DNA from: Sphacelaria rigidula
Taxonomy: Eukaryota > Phaeophyceae > Sphacelariales
Direction of reading: 5' to 3'
NCBI GenBank assembly: GCA_964200075.2
Contig: CAXNAA020000005.1
Coordinates: forward strand, 1-45,281
Length of the DNA stretch: 45,281 nt
Shown here: positions 31,486-42,229 of the stretch, piece by piece
Layout of the letters: each line of letters starts with the position of its first letter
Position numbering within the stretch: position 1 is the stretch's first letter
Translations under genes and position numbers: made by a program
The notes under the pieces: model-generated
Databases searched by the model: none
Told to the model about the DNA's origin: nothing
Seen by the model: only the letters and a program-made list of their open reading frames with translations

Positions 31486-33516
31486 TTATTTAAAAGAATG
31501 ATTTAAACTTACAAAATAGTCAGAACTATCTTTCATAATGGCAGAATTTTTCATTGCTTTACCATAAGAATAAGTATTAGTTACAGTATATTTTGTTGGA
31601 TATTTTGATATAAAATTAATAGAATTAAAAAAATTAATATTTTTAGAATTTAAGAATCCAAAATTTTTATTTAAACTATCAAATAATCAAGGATTTTTTA
31701 CAATTTCATGTATAAAATCTAAATGATTAATTTTATTGCTTTTTATATTATGAATTTCTGAATTTTCAAAAGTTGATAATAAAATTTTTTGTAAACTTCT
31801 AGCATCAAAAAATTTAGTAAAAGTTTTGTTTGTTTTTTGTGGACGTTGTTCTAAATTTAGATAAACGTTTTCCTCTTCATATTCTGATAATATCGGAACA
31901 AGTGCTTTAATATCAGTTTTAAATTTAGATCAATGAGAATTAAATCAAAATACATTTTTATTAAGATTAAAAAATGATTTTCTTACATCTAATCTATCAT
32001 CAAGATTTAAACAAATAAGATTTTTTGAACTATCATATTTTCTTTTTTGAATAGATTTAACATTTAATAAAGATAAAGCTTCAGTATTAGCTGTTTCATT
32101 AATTTTAATAACTTTTACTGAATCAAAATATTCTTTTAAATAACCAGTAATAGATGATAAATGTAATCCTCTTTTTCTGACAGATTCACTCATTAATACT
32201 AAAGGCGATTCTGCATTTATAAAATTTTTAGCATGATCAAAATATTTACCTTCAAAAATTCTTAATGATTTAGTTAAATTTAAATTAATACATTTTGTTG
32301 CAATATTTGATAAATGATGTAAATCCATACTATAAAAAGATAATAAACTATTTTGTGAACGAACTCTTAAACGTACGTTTATAATTGAACATTCTACTTT
32401 TGGATTTAAAGAAAAAATTAATCCCATACTATCACAAGAATCAATAGAACTAATTTTATCAGTCGAACCTCAGTTATAAAGGTTATTATTTTGTATATTA
32501 CTATTTAAAGAATTAACATTTACATCTTTATTTAATCTTTCTAATTTTTTTAAAAGATTAATATTATCTAATCCAATATTTTCATTAATATTAAAGCTTA
32601 CATTTTTTTGTACTTCAACATTATCTAATTTTTTAAATAAATTTGTTCAACTAAATGATTTATGTTTTTCAACTGAATCTTTAAAATTAAATAAATGTTT
32701 TAATCTATTATTAAATCTAGAATCATAAGAGAAACGAGCTTTATCTGCTATATAGTGTCCATTAATATTTTCATTACTTTTTGGTAAAACTCTAAAGATT
32801 TCATTTTCTTTAAAGTGTACATATACATTAGAACCAGTACTATCTGAAATGTCAATAGTTTCATTTACGCGTAGTTCTCATGGTCTTGCTCTATAAGCAA
32901 AAGGTTTTGATGTTAAAGCACCTACTGGACATAAATCAATTACATTTCCAGAGATTTCTGAATCAAAGAAACTTGCTGAATAACCACCTATTTCTGTAGC
33001 TGATCCACGATTGAAAGTACCTAAAAATTCTACTCCAGCAATTTCTGAAGCAAATCTTACACATCTAGTACAATGAATACATCTGGTCATAATAGTTTGT
33101 ATTAAAGGACCACAATCTTTATCTTCAACACCACGTTTTTTTGAAAAAAATTTAGAATAATTACTTCCAAACATTTTAGTTTGATCTTGTAAATCACATT
33201 CTCCTGCTTGATCACAAATAGGACAATCTAAAGGATGGTTTAATAATAAAGCTTCTACAACCCCTTCTCTTGCTCTTTTAGCAAAAGGGCTATCGGTATA
33301 AACAACCATGTTCTCTGAAATTTCAGTTAAACAAGATGCTATCGGTTTTTCCATACCTTCAACTTCTACTAAACACATTCTACAATTTCCCGCTATAGAT
33401 AAAGTTTCATGATAACAAAATCTTGGAATTAATACTCCAAGACTTTTACAAGCATCTAGTATTGATATACCTGACTTAATTTCGAAATGTTGTCCATTAA
33501 CTACGATATTTAGCAT
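31486..33516 (-). CDS. nad11: NADH dehydrogenase subunit 11 (75 kDa), full length
   Basis: Iron-sulfur subunit of the complex I peripheral arm. 676 aa with several TGA Trp. The N-terminal ~230 residues carry all cluster ligands: [15 protein letters not shown] with a later Cys for 2Fe-2[18 protein letters not shown], and [11 protein letters not shown] with a later Cys (DLCPVGAL) for 4Fe-4S. The remaining ~440 residues are a diverged molybdopterin-type domain: [20 protein letters not shown] is recognisable, while the rest is weakly conserved. Many mitochondrial genomes keep only the first domain, so the two-domain form is notable. It starts ~180 nt after the 240-aa ORF. Confidence 0.96.
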
Positions 33517-33582
33517 ATATAAAATCTAACATATTTTTTTTGTATTTAAACAAAATTTTTTATTTTTACTAGGATTTAAATT

Positions 33583-33690
33583 AATTTTAAGGGCTTCGAA
33601 CCCTTAAAATTAAATACCTGACATATTAAAAGATATTTAATTTGTATAACTTTATAAATAAAATTATACAACGACTTATAAAAGAAATAG
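33583..33690 (-). other. tRNA-like element (3' of the 240-aa ORF)
   Basis: T-arm at 33589-33605 (AAGGG, TTCGAAG, CCCTT on the minus strand), extended by flanking pairing into a 13-bp inverted repeat (TTAATTTTAAGGG). Upstream there is a possible 5-7-5 arm (ATTAA, loop ATATCTT, TTAAT) with a non-standard position 37. It lies between the 240-aa ORF and nad11, where no tRNA exists. Confidence 0.4.
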
Positions 33691-33698
33691 AATGTATT

Positions 33699-34421
33699 TT
33701 ACATTCCACCTCATCCAGTTTTACCAACAACAACACAGAAAGTTTGTGCTGCATTAAAACATAGTGCAAAGAGATCTGCTGTAGAACTATCTGATATTAT
33801 ACCTACATTAATACTATTTTGTATAAACTCAACAGGCTTAGAAATACATAAATCACTACTACATATAAACCAACCAGAACCACTAATATCAACATTTGCA
33901 AACAATGCGTTTAAGCGATCTTCACCTAATGTAATGTGTGCATCTGCGGGTATACTACGTGTTAAAGCATCAAATTGCTCAAGAAATTTTTGTGTACTAA
34001 AAGGAGTAGGAATATCTTTAACAACAGCAATATTTTCAACAATAGGAAGACTACCATTACCAGGCATATTTTCACAAATGAGCCCATTTGAATTACCTCC
34101 TTGTCCATATCAAACATTGTTTCAAAATTTTTCTATTCCACCATTTTGTGCAATAATTCCTCCTACGCATACAATACCTAAACCTACACAAACAAAAGCT
34201 CCAACACGGTAAAAGGTTTCTGGATCATTATATACAGCGGCTGAACAATCATAAACATAATTACAATTATCAGCATACCATCCATATCAAGTTCTCGATG
34301 TTTGAATTTTAGTGGGATCTATTGAAGATATTAAAGTAGTAATAACAGGTAAAACACTCTTTAAATTAGTTTTAAATTTATTTGTTAAGTTGGGTACCCC
34401 TAAGTACTGGGTCTTTACCAT
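33699..34421 (-). CDS. Unknown membrane-anchored ORF (240 aa), paralogue of 329-aa ORF
   Basis: Not recognised. 240 aa with TGA as Trp. Layout: a polar start; LISSIDP (~30-36), TSRTW (~41-45) and VYNDP (~62-66); a Gly-rich membrane segment (~71-88); an Asn/Gly-rich linker (QGGNSNG) and a globular-looking C-terminal domain with several Cys, ending in GKTGWGGM. LISSI-x-P, T-x-x-TW and YNDP occur in the same order and spacing range as in the ORF at 8026-9015. The ATG at 34421 overlaps the end of cob by 44 nt, so it is probably translated from the cob transcript. No function can be assigned. Confidence 0.75.
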
Positions 34422-35640
34422 AATTTAATAAAGAATTTTCCACAATTCCTATAAAAGGAATTAAAACAAGTAAATATAAGAAATAGAATATAGTTGCTAC
34501 CATACCTACTTCTACAAAAGGAGTTTCAACAGGTTTTTGTCCAATTCATCCTAAAATTAAGAAATCAGATACTAAAAATCAGAAAGAAAAAGCGTAAATA
34601 GGTCTAAATTCACCACTTCTAAATTTTGAAGTATTAATAAAAGGTAATAAAATTAAGATTAAAATAGCACTTATCATTGCGATAACTCCTCCTAACTTAT
34701 CAGGAATAGATCTTAAAATTGCATAAAATGGTAAAAAATATCATTCCGGCACAATATGAGCTGGAGTAACCATTGGATTTGCTGGGATATAATTATCAGG
34801 ATGTCCTAAAGTGTTTGGATAATAAACAACAATAGTAGAAAACGCTAATAATAAAACGAAGAAAGCGAATAAATCTTTTACATAGAAATAAGGATAAAAA
34901 GAAATAGTTTGTACATTAGTATTAGCACCTAAAGGGTTATTTGAACCATCTTTATGTAATAAACTTAAATGTATAATAACTAAACCAGCAATAACAAAAG
35001 GCATAAAGTAATGTAAACTAAAAAAACGATTTAAAGTTGCATTACCTACTGAAAAACCACCTCATAATCATTCAACGATAGAGTTACCAACTAAAGGAAT
35101 TGCAGAGAATAAATTGGTAATAACGGTTGCTCCTCAAAAACTCATTTGTCCTCAAGGAAGAACATATCCCATGAAAGCGGTAGCCATCATAATAAGAAAA
35201 ATGATAACACCACTGATTCATAATTTTTCTCTTGGATACATATAAGAACCATAATATAATCCTCTAAAGATATGACAATAAACAACAATAAAGAACATAG
35301 AAGCTCCATTTGCATGCATATATCTAATTAATCAACCATTATTTACATCACGCATAATATGTTCTACACTATTAAAAGCATAATCAATGTGCGGTGTATA
35401 ATGCATTGCTAATAAAATTCCACTGATAATTTGAATTACTAAACATAATCCAGCAGCAGAACCGAAACTTCATAAATAATTTAAATTAATAGGGGTAGGA
35501 TAATCAATAATATGAGAGCTAATAAAAGCTAAAATAGAATCTTTAACTCATCTAATACTAGAAATAATAAAATTCGATTGTATCATCGAATTGATAATCA
35601 AATTTTTCTCAACGAAAGTATTTTTGTTTGATAACAACAT
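34378..35640 (-). CDS. cob: Apocytochrome b
   Basis: Catalytic subunit of complex III with two b haems. 420 aa; about 30 residues longer at the N-terminus than usual if the ATG at 35640 is used, and a later ATG (near MIQSNF) is an alternative. Motifs: [40 protein letters not shown] (haem His), [34 protein letters not shown] (haem His) and [18 protein letters not shown] (Qo-site PEWY). TGA provides most Trp. Its 3' end overlaps the 240-aa ORF by 44 nt. A GGTACC at 34393-34398 lies in the overlap. Confidence 0.98.
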
Positions 35641-35738
35641 AATTATAATTTGTTTGTTTTTTAAGAACGCATCACTAAAAAGGATGGTAATATAAAAGTA
35701 GGGTAATAAAAAGAAATATAATTAAAACAGAATATTAA

Positions 35739-35969
35739 TTATAAAAAAAATGAAACTGCTTTATTATAAATAAATTTAGTTTTATTAGCAGTAGTTGATG
35801 AAGTTTTTGAGGTTACTCTTAAGCGATAAGATCTTAATTTAGATCTCATTTTCATAGCTTGAGATAAATTATTCACTAATAGTTTTAAATAAACTAAATA
35901 AAACGCACAGCTAAATAATGATAATCAAAAAATTTGTACGAAAAATGAAAAAAAATCGAATTGTGGCAT
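35739..35969 (-). CDS. atp8: ATP synthase subunit 8
   Basis: FO stator subunit. 76 aa. MPQFDFFSFFVQIFWLSLFS matches the family's MPQLD-x-x-x-F/Y-x-x-Q-x-F-W start with one membrane helix, followed by a basic C-terminus. The Trp is TGA. It sits between cob and nad4L with about 100 nt of unassigned sequence after it (35641-35738). Confidence 0.92.
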
Positions 35970-36017
35970 AAATTTTTAATTTTATCTATAATGTTTATAA
36001 AGGGTCTTTGTTTTCTT

Positions 36018-36335
36018 TTATCCTTTTAATACTGATGCTTGATCAATAAAGATTTTTCCTCTTATACGATAGTATAAAATTAATATTGCTAAACCAATTG
36101 CAGATTCTGCAGCAGCTATAGTTAATATAAATAAAGAAAAAATTTGACCATAAAAGTCATCTAAATATACGGAGAAAGTAACAAAGTTTAAGTTTACACT
36201 TAATAGTATCAATTCTATACACATTAAAATCAAAAGGATACTTTTTCTATTAAATAAAATCCCAAATATTCCTATTAAAAACAATAGGGTATTTGTTAAA
36301 AATTGAATATTATAAATACTTAAAAAATCTAACAT
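36018..36335 (-). CDS. nad4L: NADH dehydrogenase subunit 4L
   Basis: Small antiporter-associated subunit of complex I. 105 aa with three membrane helices. LIGIFGILFNRKSILLILMC, IELILLSVNLNFV (conserved Glu) and LTIAAAESAIGLAILILYYR (conserved Glu) match the family. It is 48 nt upstream of atp8 on the same strand. Confidence 0.97.
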   Translation of the reverse strand: MLDFLSIYNIQFLTNTLLFLIGIFGILFNRKSILLILMCIELILLSVNLNFVTFSVYLDDFYGQIFSLFILTIAAAESAIGLAILILYYRIRGKIFIDQASVLKG

Positions 36336-36484
36336 AATTTTCTACTGTTTTTTATTTTCTATTTATAGCATAAAAAATGCTTTAAGAATAAATAAATAGA
36401 AATAAGATAATATTTATATTAATTCATAAAAGAATAATATAAATAAATTTTATTTTTAGTAAGAATAAACCTACTAATATTAAA

Positions 36485-36557
36485 TAGTGAAAACAGGACT
36501 CGAACCTGAAACCTACGGATTATGATTCCGCTACTCTACCAATTGAGCTATTTCACC
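36485..36557 (-). tRNA. trnM: tRNA-Met (CAT, probable elongator)
   Basis: Minus strand. Acceptor GGTGAAA/TTTCACT, anticodon loop ATCATAA giving CAT, stem GCGGA/TCCGT, T-loop GTTCGAGT. It lacks initiator features and the organelle Ile(CAU) pattern, so elongator Met is the best call among the three CAT tRNAs. Confidence 0.82.
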
Positions 36558-36634
36558 AAAAACGAAGAAAAGAGAACTTTTCCTAATTTTAAAAAATATA
36601 AAAGAAAGAATATAGATAATAAAAATAAAATAAT

Positions 36635-37496
36635 TATATGATTAGAAATAATAAGCTTAGAATCTTACGACTCGTACACGATCATTCTAGATTGTAGTAG
36701 TCTTCTACAATATTAAAAAACTGTTTTTAAAGTAAGTTTCTCACTTAGATGCATTCAGTGATTATCTTTTACAAACATAGCTACTCGACGATGCTTTTGA
36801 TAAAACAATCGATTCACCATTGGTTTACTAAATTCGATCCTCTCGTACTAGAATTTAAGCTTTTCAATTTTTAACATTTACAGCAGATAGGGACCAAACT
36901 GTCTCACGACGTTCTGAACCCAGCTCATGTACCACTTTAGTCGGCGAACAGCCGAACCCTTGGAACCTACTTCAGCTCCAGGATGTGATAAGCAGACATC
37001 GAGGTGCCAAACGGTCTCGTCGATGTGAGCTCTCAGAAACCATAAGCCTGTTATCCCCGGCGTACCTTTTATTCGTTGAGCGATGATTTTTCCACTCAAA
37101 ATCACCGGATCACTATGACCGACAAAAATTAATTCATCCCTGTTCGATATGTATATCTTACAGTCAAGCAAATATAAGCCATTACGCTCTTTAATAAATA
37201 TTTATTTGAATTTGCCTTATGTACACCTCCGTTACTCTTTGGGAGGTGACCGCCCCAGTCAAACTACCTCTCACAAGCTGTCTTTTTTTAAAAAAATTAA
37301 GTAAAATCGAAAAGGAAGGATGGTATTTCACTGACGCTTACGCTCCCATCTATACTACACAAAACTTTCAACTTTACAACTTTAGATCATAGTAAAGGTG
37401 CACGGGGTCTTCCCGTCTAACTGCAAAGAGCCCGCATCTTCACGGGCATTTCAAATTCACCAAGGATATGTTGGAGACAGTGGAGAAATCATTACA

Positions 37497-37543
<47 letters not shown>

Positions 37544-38841
37544 TGGACCGTCAGAGTTACAGCCGCCGTTTACTGGAGCTTAATTTTGATGCCTTAGCAT
37601 CTCTACGTAACCTTACAGCACCGGGCAGGTGTCAGTCTTTATACATCTTTTCTCAAATTAGCAAAGACCTGTGTTTTTGTTAAACAGTTGTTTCTCCCTC
37701 TTTAGTGCCAACGTATATAGGTTTCCCTTAATACGTCACTCCTTCTTCCGAAGTTACAGAGCAAATTTGCCGAGTTCCTTCAACATACTTATCTTGAACG
37801 CCTTAGTATATTCTACCCATCTACCTGTGTCGGTTTAAGGTACGGTCGTTTATTTTAATGCTATTTCCAGAAAACAATAGAATACTGTAATAAATCGTTA
37901 AATTACTAATATTTTTTTCATTTTGTCACATTAAAAAATCCCATCAACTTATACTTTTGTAATTTGTCTTAGGGACCGGTTAAACTTTTTTCGTCATCAT
38001 TAAATGTAGTAACGAAAACCTTAGATTTACGGCGACAGTGATTAAACACTGTTTCATGCTACTAATGCCAGTATACTCTCTTCGGATATCTTCAATGCTT
38101 TTTACAAAACATCTTCTAACGACCTACCGAATGTTCTGCTACCAAAATATCTACTGATTCGGTTGTAGGTTTAGCCTCTATACATTTTCGAAGCAAAAAG
38201 ACTAGATTAATGAGCTGTTACGCTTTCTCAAAAAGATGGCTGCTTCCAAGCCTACTTTATAATTGTCAAAATCTTTAAACATTCTTATCACTTAACCTAC
38301 AATTGAAGACCTTATCAAATAGTCTGGGCTGTTTCCCTCTTGACAAGAGACCTTCGCACCTATTGTCTGACTCCACAAAATACTAGAGCATATTCGAAGT
38401 TTTTCAAAACTTAGTAAGATCCGAGATCCCCCTTGCTTCAAAAGTGCTCTACCCTACTCTAGCTACAATTTGCAGGCTATACTAAAATATATTTCGCAGA
38501 AAACCAGCTATACCTGAGTTTGATTAGCCTTTCACTCCTAACCACAAATCATCCCAGTATTTTTCTACAGACACGGGTTCGGTCCTCCAAAACGTGTTTC
38601 CACAATTTTTTCAACCTGTTCATGGTTAGATCACTCAGCTTCGGGTCTTTTATTTACGACTTTAAATATTTCTTGATTCGAAATCAATTTTTTTGCGCAT
38701 ACTAATTTTAATTAAACTTGCCGTAAATAAAAAATCACTGGCCCATTATGCAAAAGGTACACTGTAACTTTTACCTTTCGGAAAGCGCCAATTGATTGGA
38801 GGCGTTATATTTTAGATTCTTATACACTCTAAAAAAGTTCT

Positions 38842-38879
<38 letters not shown>

Positions 38880-39345
38880 TATTAAAAATTTATAGGCTTG
38901 AGGGTAGATCCTCAATTATTAACAAATTTAACATAATCCGTTATTTATATTCTTAATTTCATTGTTATCTACGGGACTTTTCCCCTTTATAGTTTTCTTC
39001 AATTACAATTACATTAAAAAGCCATTCTCATTTTCGCTCGCCACTACTCACGAGTTCTCGGTTGATTTCTTTCTTTAGTTACTAAAATGTTTTACTTCAC
39101 TAAATTTCTTATTTTCACAAAATGAATTTCTTCTTAAGTTATTAGATTTCAACATATCTTCAAATCTACTTATTGCAATACACAACTCTTTTTTTTAATA
39201 CCTAGGCAGCCCTATAACGCCCTTCAAAAAATTACCATTAAAATTATGATAATAAAACAAACTTTTATTTGTTTTTATAACTACGTTTCCCGATTTCTCA
39301 GTATCTAGTAACCCTTTAAATAGATAACAATTGAATGCTTTTATG
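36635..39345 (-). rRNA. rnl: Large subunit ribosomal RNA
   Basis: Minus strand. Recognisable blocks (as reverse complements): the sarcin-ricin loop CTAGTACGAGAGGATCG near 36834, GGACAGTTTGGTCCCTAT-like near 36888, GTTCAGAACGTCGTGAGACA near 36898, the peptidyl-transferase region near 37050-37130, and AAAGAAATCAACCGAGA with AGTAGTGGCGAGCGAA near 39040-39075. Conserved GAAGGGCGTT lies near 39220. Both ends are approximate; the 5' end may lie between 39245 and 39345. No intron is evident. Confidence 0.94.
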
Positions 39346-39348
39346 TTT

Positions 39349-39406
39349 TCCTGTAACTCTTAAAGGAGAATTGTGATCCTCATCTAATAAAAGATGGGGA
39401 CCAGGA
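39349..39406 (-). ncRNA. Unassigned structured segment between atp6 and LSU rRNA
   Basis: On the minus strand TCCTG (39406-39402) pairs with CAGGA (39353-39349), enclosing two hairpins: CATCT/AGATG with flanking GTCC/GGAT, and AATTCT/AGAGTT. This makes a small three-way junction just upstream of the LSU gene. It could be a derived 5S-like RNA (it is shorter than any normal 5S), the 5' part of the LSU RNA, or a processing signal. Confidence 0.25.
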
Positions 39407-39470
39407 TAAAACCATTTTTACATAGTTTTTCGTTTCAAAAAAAATTTCTCTTTAAAAAAAGAAAAAATAA

Positions 39471-40247
39471 TTAATGAAGATTAATAGAATCATTTAAATA
39501 GATACAAATTAATATACTAAAAACAAATGATTGAATTAATGCTACTCCTAATTCTAATCCAAATAAAGGAATTAAAATTAATAACGGTACATAATGTAAT
39601 AGAAATAATATTCCACTTTTTCCCATTAAAGTAAATGCAAATCCTGCAATAACTTTTAATAAGGTATGTCCTGCCATCATATTAGCGAATAGACGAATTG
39701 ATAAACTAATAGGTTTAAAAATATAAGAAATAAGCTCAATAGGTACTAGTAAAAATGCTAATACAACTGAAGTACCTGAAGGTAAAAACAGTGAAAAAAA
39801 ATGCATTCCATGAGTTCTAATACAAATAATGTTAATTCCTATAAATAAAGCTAAACTTAAACTTAAAGTCACAATTAAATGACTAGTTAATGTAAAACTA
39901 TATGGGATTAATCCAATTAAATTTAATGATAATAATAAAATAAATATCGAGAAAACTAATGGAAAAAAATATTGACTTTTTTTATCTTTAATATTTTCAG
40001 TAACTAATGATAAAATCATTTTATAAATAATCTCAAGCACTGCTTGTCAACGATTAGGTACAATAAAAAATGAACTATCATTTTCTTTAGTTAAACCAAA
40101 AAAAAATAATGAAGAAAGAAAAGCAATTAATAATAATATAATGGTTTCATTAGTTAAACTTAAATCTACGAAACCAAAATAAAATGAAAAAATAGGCAAT
40201 ACTTGAAATTGCTCTAATGGACTTGTAAATATTGTATTTAAATTCAT
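39471..40247 (-). CDS. atp6: ATP synthase subunit a
   Basis: FO proton-channel subunit. 258 aa with TGA as Trp at 40047-40049. Motifs: the N-terminal PLEQFQVLPIFSFYFG, LIGLIPYSFTLTSHL, and SLSIRLFANMMAGHTLLKVI with the essential channel Arg; the C-terminal ELGVALIQSFVFSILICIYL is standard. It is 28 nt downstream of cox3 on the same strand. The ~65 nt after its stop lead into the structured segment and LSU rRNA. Confidence 0.98.
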
Positions 40248-40275
40248 AAGTTAATATTCTTTTTTTTTGTTCTAA

Positions 40276-41079
40276 TTAAGAACCTCATCAGTAAACTGTG
40301 ATAAATAAAAAAATTCACACAACATCAACAAAATGTCAATATCATGCTGCTGCTTCAAAACCAATATGATGTTCTCTGGTAAAATGATTTAGATATAATC
40401 TAAAAAAACATACGATTAAGAAAATTGTTCCTACAATAACATGAAATCCATGGAATCCAGTTGCCATATAAAAACAAGAACCATAAATACCGTCTGAAAT
40501 ACTAAATGGTGCAGTAACGTACTCAAATCCTTGAATTGCGGTAAATATTAATGCTAATACTACGGTTGCAATTAATCCTAAAGAAGCTTGGTATTTAGAA
40601 CCTAAAACGATTGAGTGATGTGCTCAAGTTACAGCTGCTCCTGAAGTTAATAATAAACAAGTATTTAATAATGGAAGTTGTCACGGATTTATTGGTGTAA
40701 TAAATGCAGGTGGTCAAACTCCTCCAATTGCGATACTTGGATTAAGACTTGAATGAAAAAATGCTCAGAAAAATGCAAAAAAAAACATAATTTCTGAAAC
40801 AATAAATAGGATTACTCCCATTCTTAAACCAGCTTGTACTGATTTAGTATGTTGACCTTCGAATGTTCCTTCTCTAATAATATCTCGTCATCAACAAAAC
40901 ATCATAAATAAGATCATACAAAATCCAAATGATAATAAAAAACCTCCTCCTGTGTAACCATGCATATAAGCTGCGGCACCAACGGTTAACATTAGTGCTG
41001 AAAAAGCTGAAATAATTGGTCATGGACTAGGATCTACTAAGTGAAAACTATGTTTTTGGTTATTTCTTTTTTGTAACAT
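40276..41079 (-). CDS. cox3: Cytochrome c oxidase subunit 3
   Basis: Core membrane subunit of complex IV. 267 aa, seven membrane helices. [13 protein letters not shown] at the N-terminus, [52 protein letters not shown] and AAAWYWHFVDVVWIFLFITV at the end, all typical. All Trp positions shown are TGA or TGG, with TGA dominant. It starts ~24 nt after tRNA-Ile and precedes atp6. Confidence 0.98.
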
Positions 41080-41102
41080 AAATTTGTTTTGTATTTTTTA
41101 TA

Positions 41103-41175
41103 TAGGCCTAAGTAGATTTGAACTACTGACTTTACGCTTATCAGGCGTATACTCTAACCCCTGAGTTATAAGCCT
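41103..41175 (-). tRNA. trnI: tRNA-Ile (GAT)
   Basis: Minus strand. Acceptor AGGCTTA/TAGGCCT, anticodon stem ACGC/GCGT with loop CTGATAA giving GAT, T-loop TTCAAAT. Its 5' end overlaps the stop region of a possible 43-aa ORF. Confidence 0.94.
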
Positions 41176-41297
41176 TCGTTTACTTTTCTATAGAACCTAT
41201 TTATTTTTTTAATATAAAAACGCTTTTTAAAGCTTGATTGGCCAGTTTTATTAAAAATGACTTCTCTTTTTTGAATAATAGTTATTTTTTTAGTCAT
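41166..41297 (-). CDS. Possible small basic ORF (43 aa)
   Basis: Not recognised. 43 aa, start MTKKITIIQKREVIF, Lys/Arg-rich with no TGA. It starts 12 nt after the rps7 stop and its TAA overlaps tRNA-Ile by 10 nt. The spacing suits a small ribosomal protein, but no family signature is visible and chance is a fair alternative. Confidence 0.35.
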   Translation of the reverse strand: MTKKITIIQKREVIFNKTGQSSFKKRFYIKKINRFYRKVNEGL

Positions 41298-41308
41298 ATT
41301 TTATTTTT

Positions 41309-41899
41309 TTATCATCTAAAGTGACTATTTGATCTATTTTCAAGTACCTCTTTTCTTATCTCTTTCCTTTTAGCAAGTGATAATGATTTTTTTGGATCAT
41401 ATAAAATATTTCACATCTCATTTAATAGCTTTTCTGAAAAATTAGTCTGTTTTTTATCTTCTTTTGCTCCAGCTAATATTCATTTAACTTTTAAAAAATG
41501 TTGACGTCTAGCTTTTACCGGAAATGGAATTAGATTTACTGTCTTTTTCTTCTTTTTACCTCAAGGAACTCTTTTTATTTCAACTCCATTATCTAATTTT
41601 GAAAAAGCTGCATTGAATAGGCTATATCCTCCTGTTGTTGCTTTTTTACTTTTTTTTAGGTCTTTAGATTGTTGTTTTTTTGAAACTTTTTTTACTTTTT
41701 TCCTTGGTCTAACTAAACTTACTTCACCTTCAGTAGTTTTTTCAACATAAACTCTTTGCTTTTCAGCAGTTTTGGCTGTTCTTTTTTTAGTTAATTTGAA
41801 AAGAGTTTCGGTTAGAATATTTCTAGCTGCTGTTTTATTTCCTTTTTTAATTAAGCTTCCTAAAAATCTAGTATAATTATTTTTACGTATTTTTTGCAT
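41309..41899 (-). CDS. rps7: Ribosomal protein S7
   Basis: Primary 3'-domain SSU protein. 196 aa with TGA as Trp (41561-41563 and others). FLGSLIKKGNKTAARNILTE (~13-32) matches the S7 FxNxxMxxGKKxxAExIxxxA helix. A Lys-rich insertion (~55-95) is unusual. The C-terminal half, VKARRQHFLKVKWILAGAKE, and KRKEIREEVLENRSNSHFRW match the family's RRxxLAxRWL and KKREDxHRMAEANRAFAHYRW. A promoter-like motif lies 48 nt upstream. Confidence 0.88.
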
Positions 41900-41946
41900 A
41901 TGGTTAAAAATAGAATTTTTTTCTTTTGAAAAAGAAAGTTTTTTAC

Positions 41947-41970
41947 TCTTTATATAACTCTATTTGTAAT
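41947..41970 (-). promoter_or_regulatory. Putative promoter for rps7 and downstream genes
   Basis: The minus strand reads ATTACAAATAGAGTTATATA then AAGA, 48 nt before the rps7 start. This is identical over the core to the control-region copy at 44115-44138 on the plus strand. Confidence 0.6.
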
Positions 41971-42051
41971 TACATTTGTCAAATTTGCTCGTAAAATCGA
42001 GGTTTTTTCTTTTTTATTTACTTTTAATAAAAAAAAGAATTCTATTTATTT

Positions 42052-42140
42052 TAAGGATAAAAAGGGATTCGAACCCTTGGTACTTTTACATACACTAGTT
42101 TTCAAGACTAGAGCCTTAAACCACTCAGCCATTCATCCTT
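42052..42140 (-). tRNA. trnS: tRNA-Ser (TGA)
   Basis: Minus strand. Acceptor AAGGATG/TATCCTT, anticodon stem CTAGT/ACTAG with loop CTTGAAA giving TGA (UCN codons), and a long variable arm (89 nt in total). Confidence 0.95.
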
Positions 42141-42157
42141 ACTTTTTTATTTTTATA

Positions 42158-42229
42158 TAAACAACAGTGGATTCGAACCACTAACTCCCTCGTTGTAAGC
42201 GAGATGCTCTACCATTGAACTAGTCATTT
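42158..42229 (-). tRNA. trnV: tRNA-Val (TAC)
   Basis: Minus strand. Acceptor AAATGAC/GTTGTTT with G-U pairs, anticodon stem CTCG/CGAG with loop CTTACAA giving TAC. Its 5' end overlaps the nad6 stop by two bases. Confidence 0.94.

Noticed and set aside
37398-37683. Short open frames inside the LSU rRNA (and at 30563-30799 in the SSU rRNA)
   Set aside because: These regions match conserved rRNA sequence; the frames are incidental.
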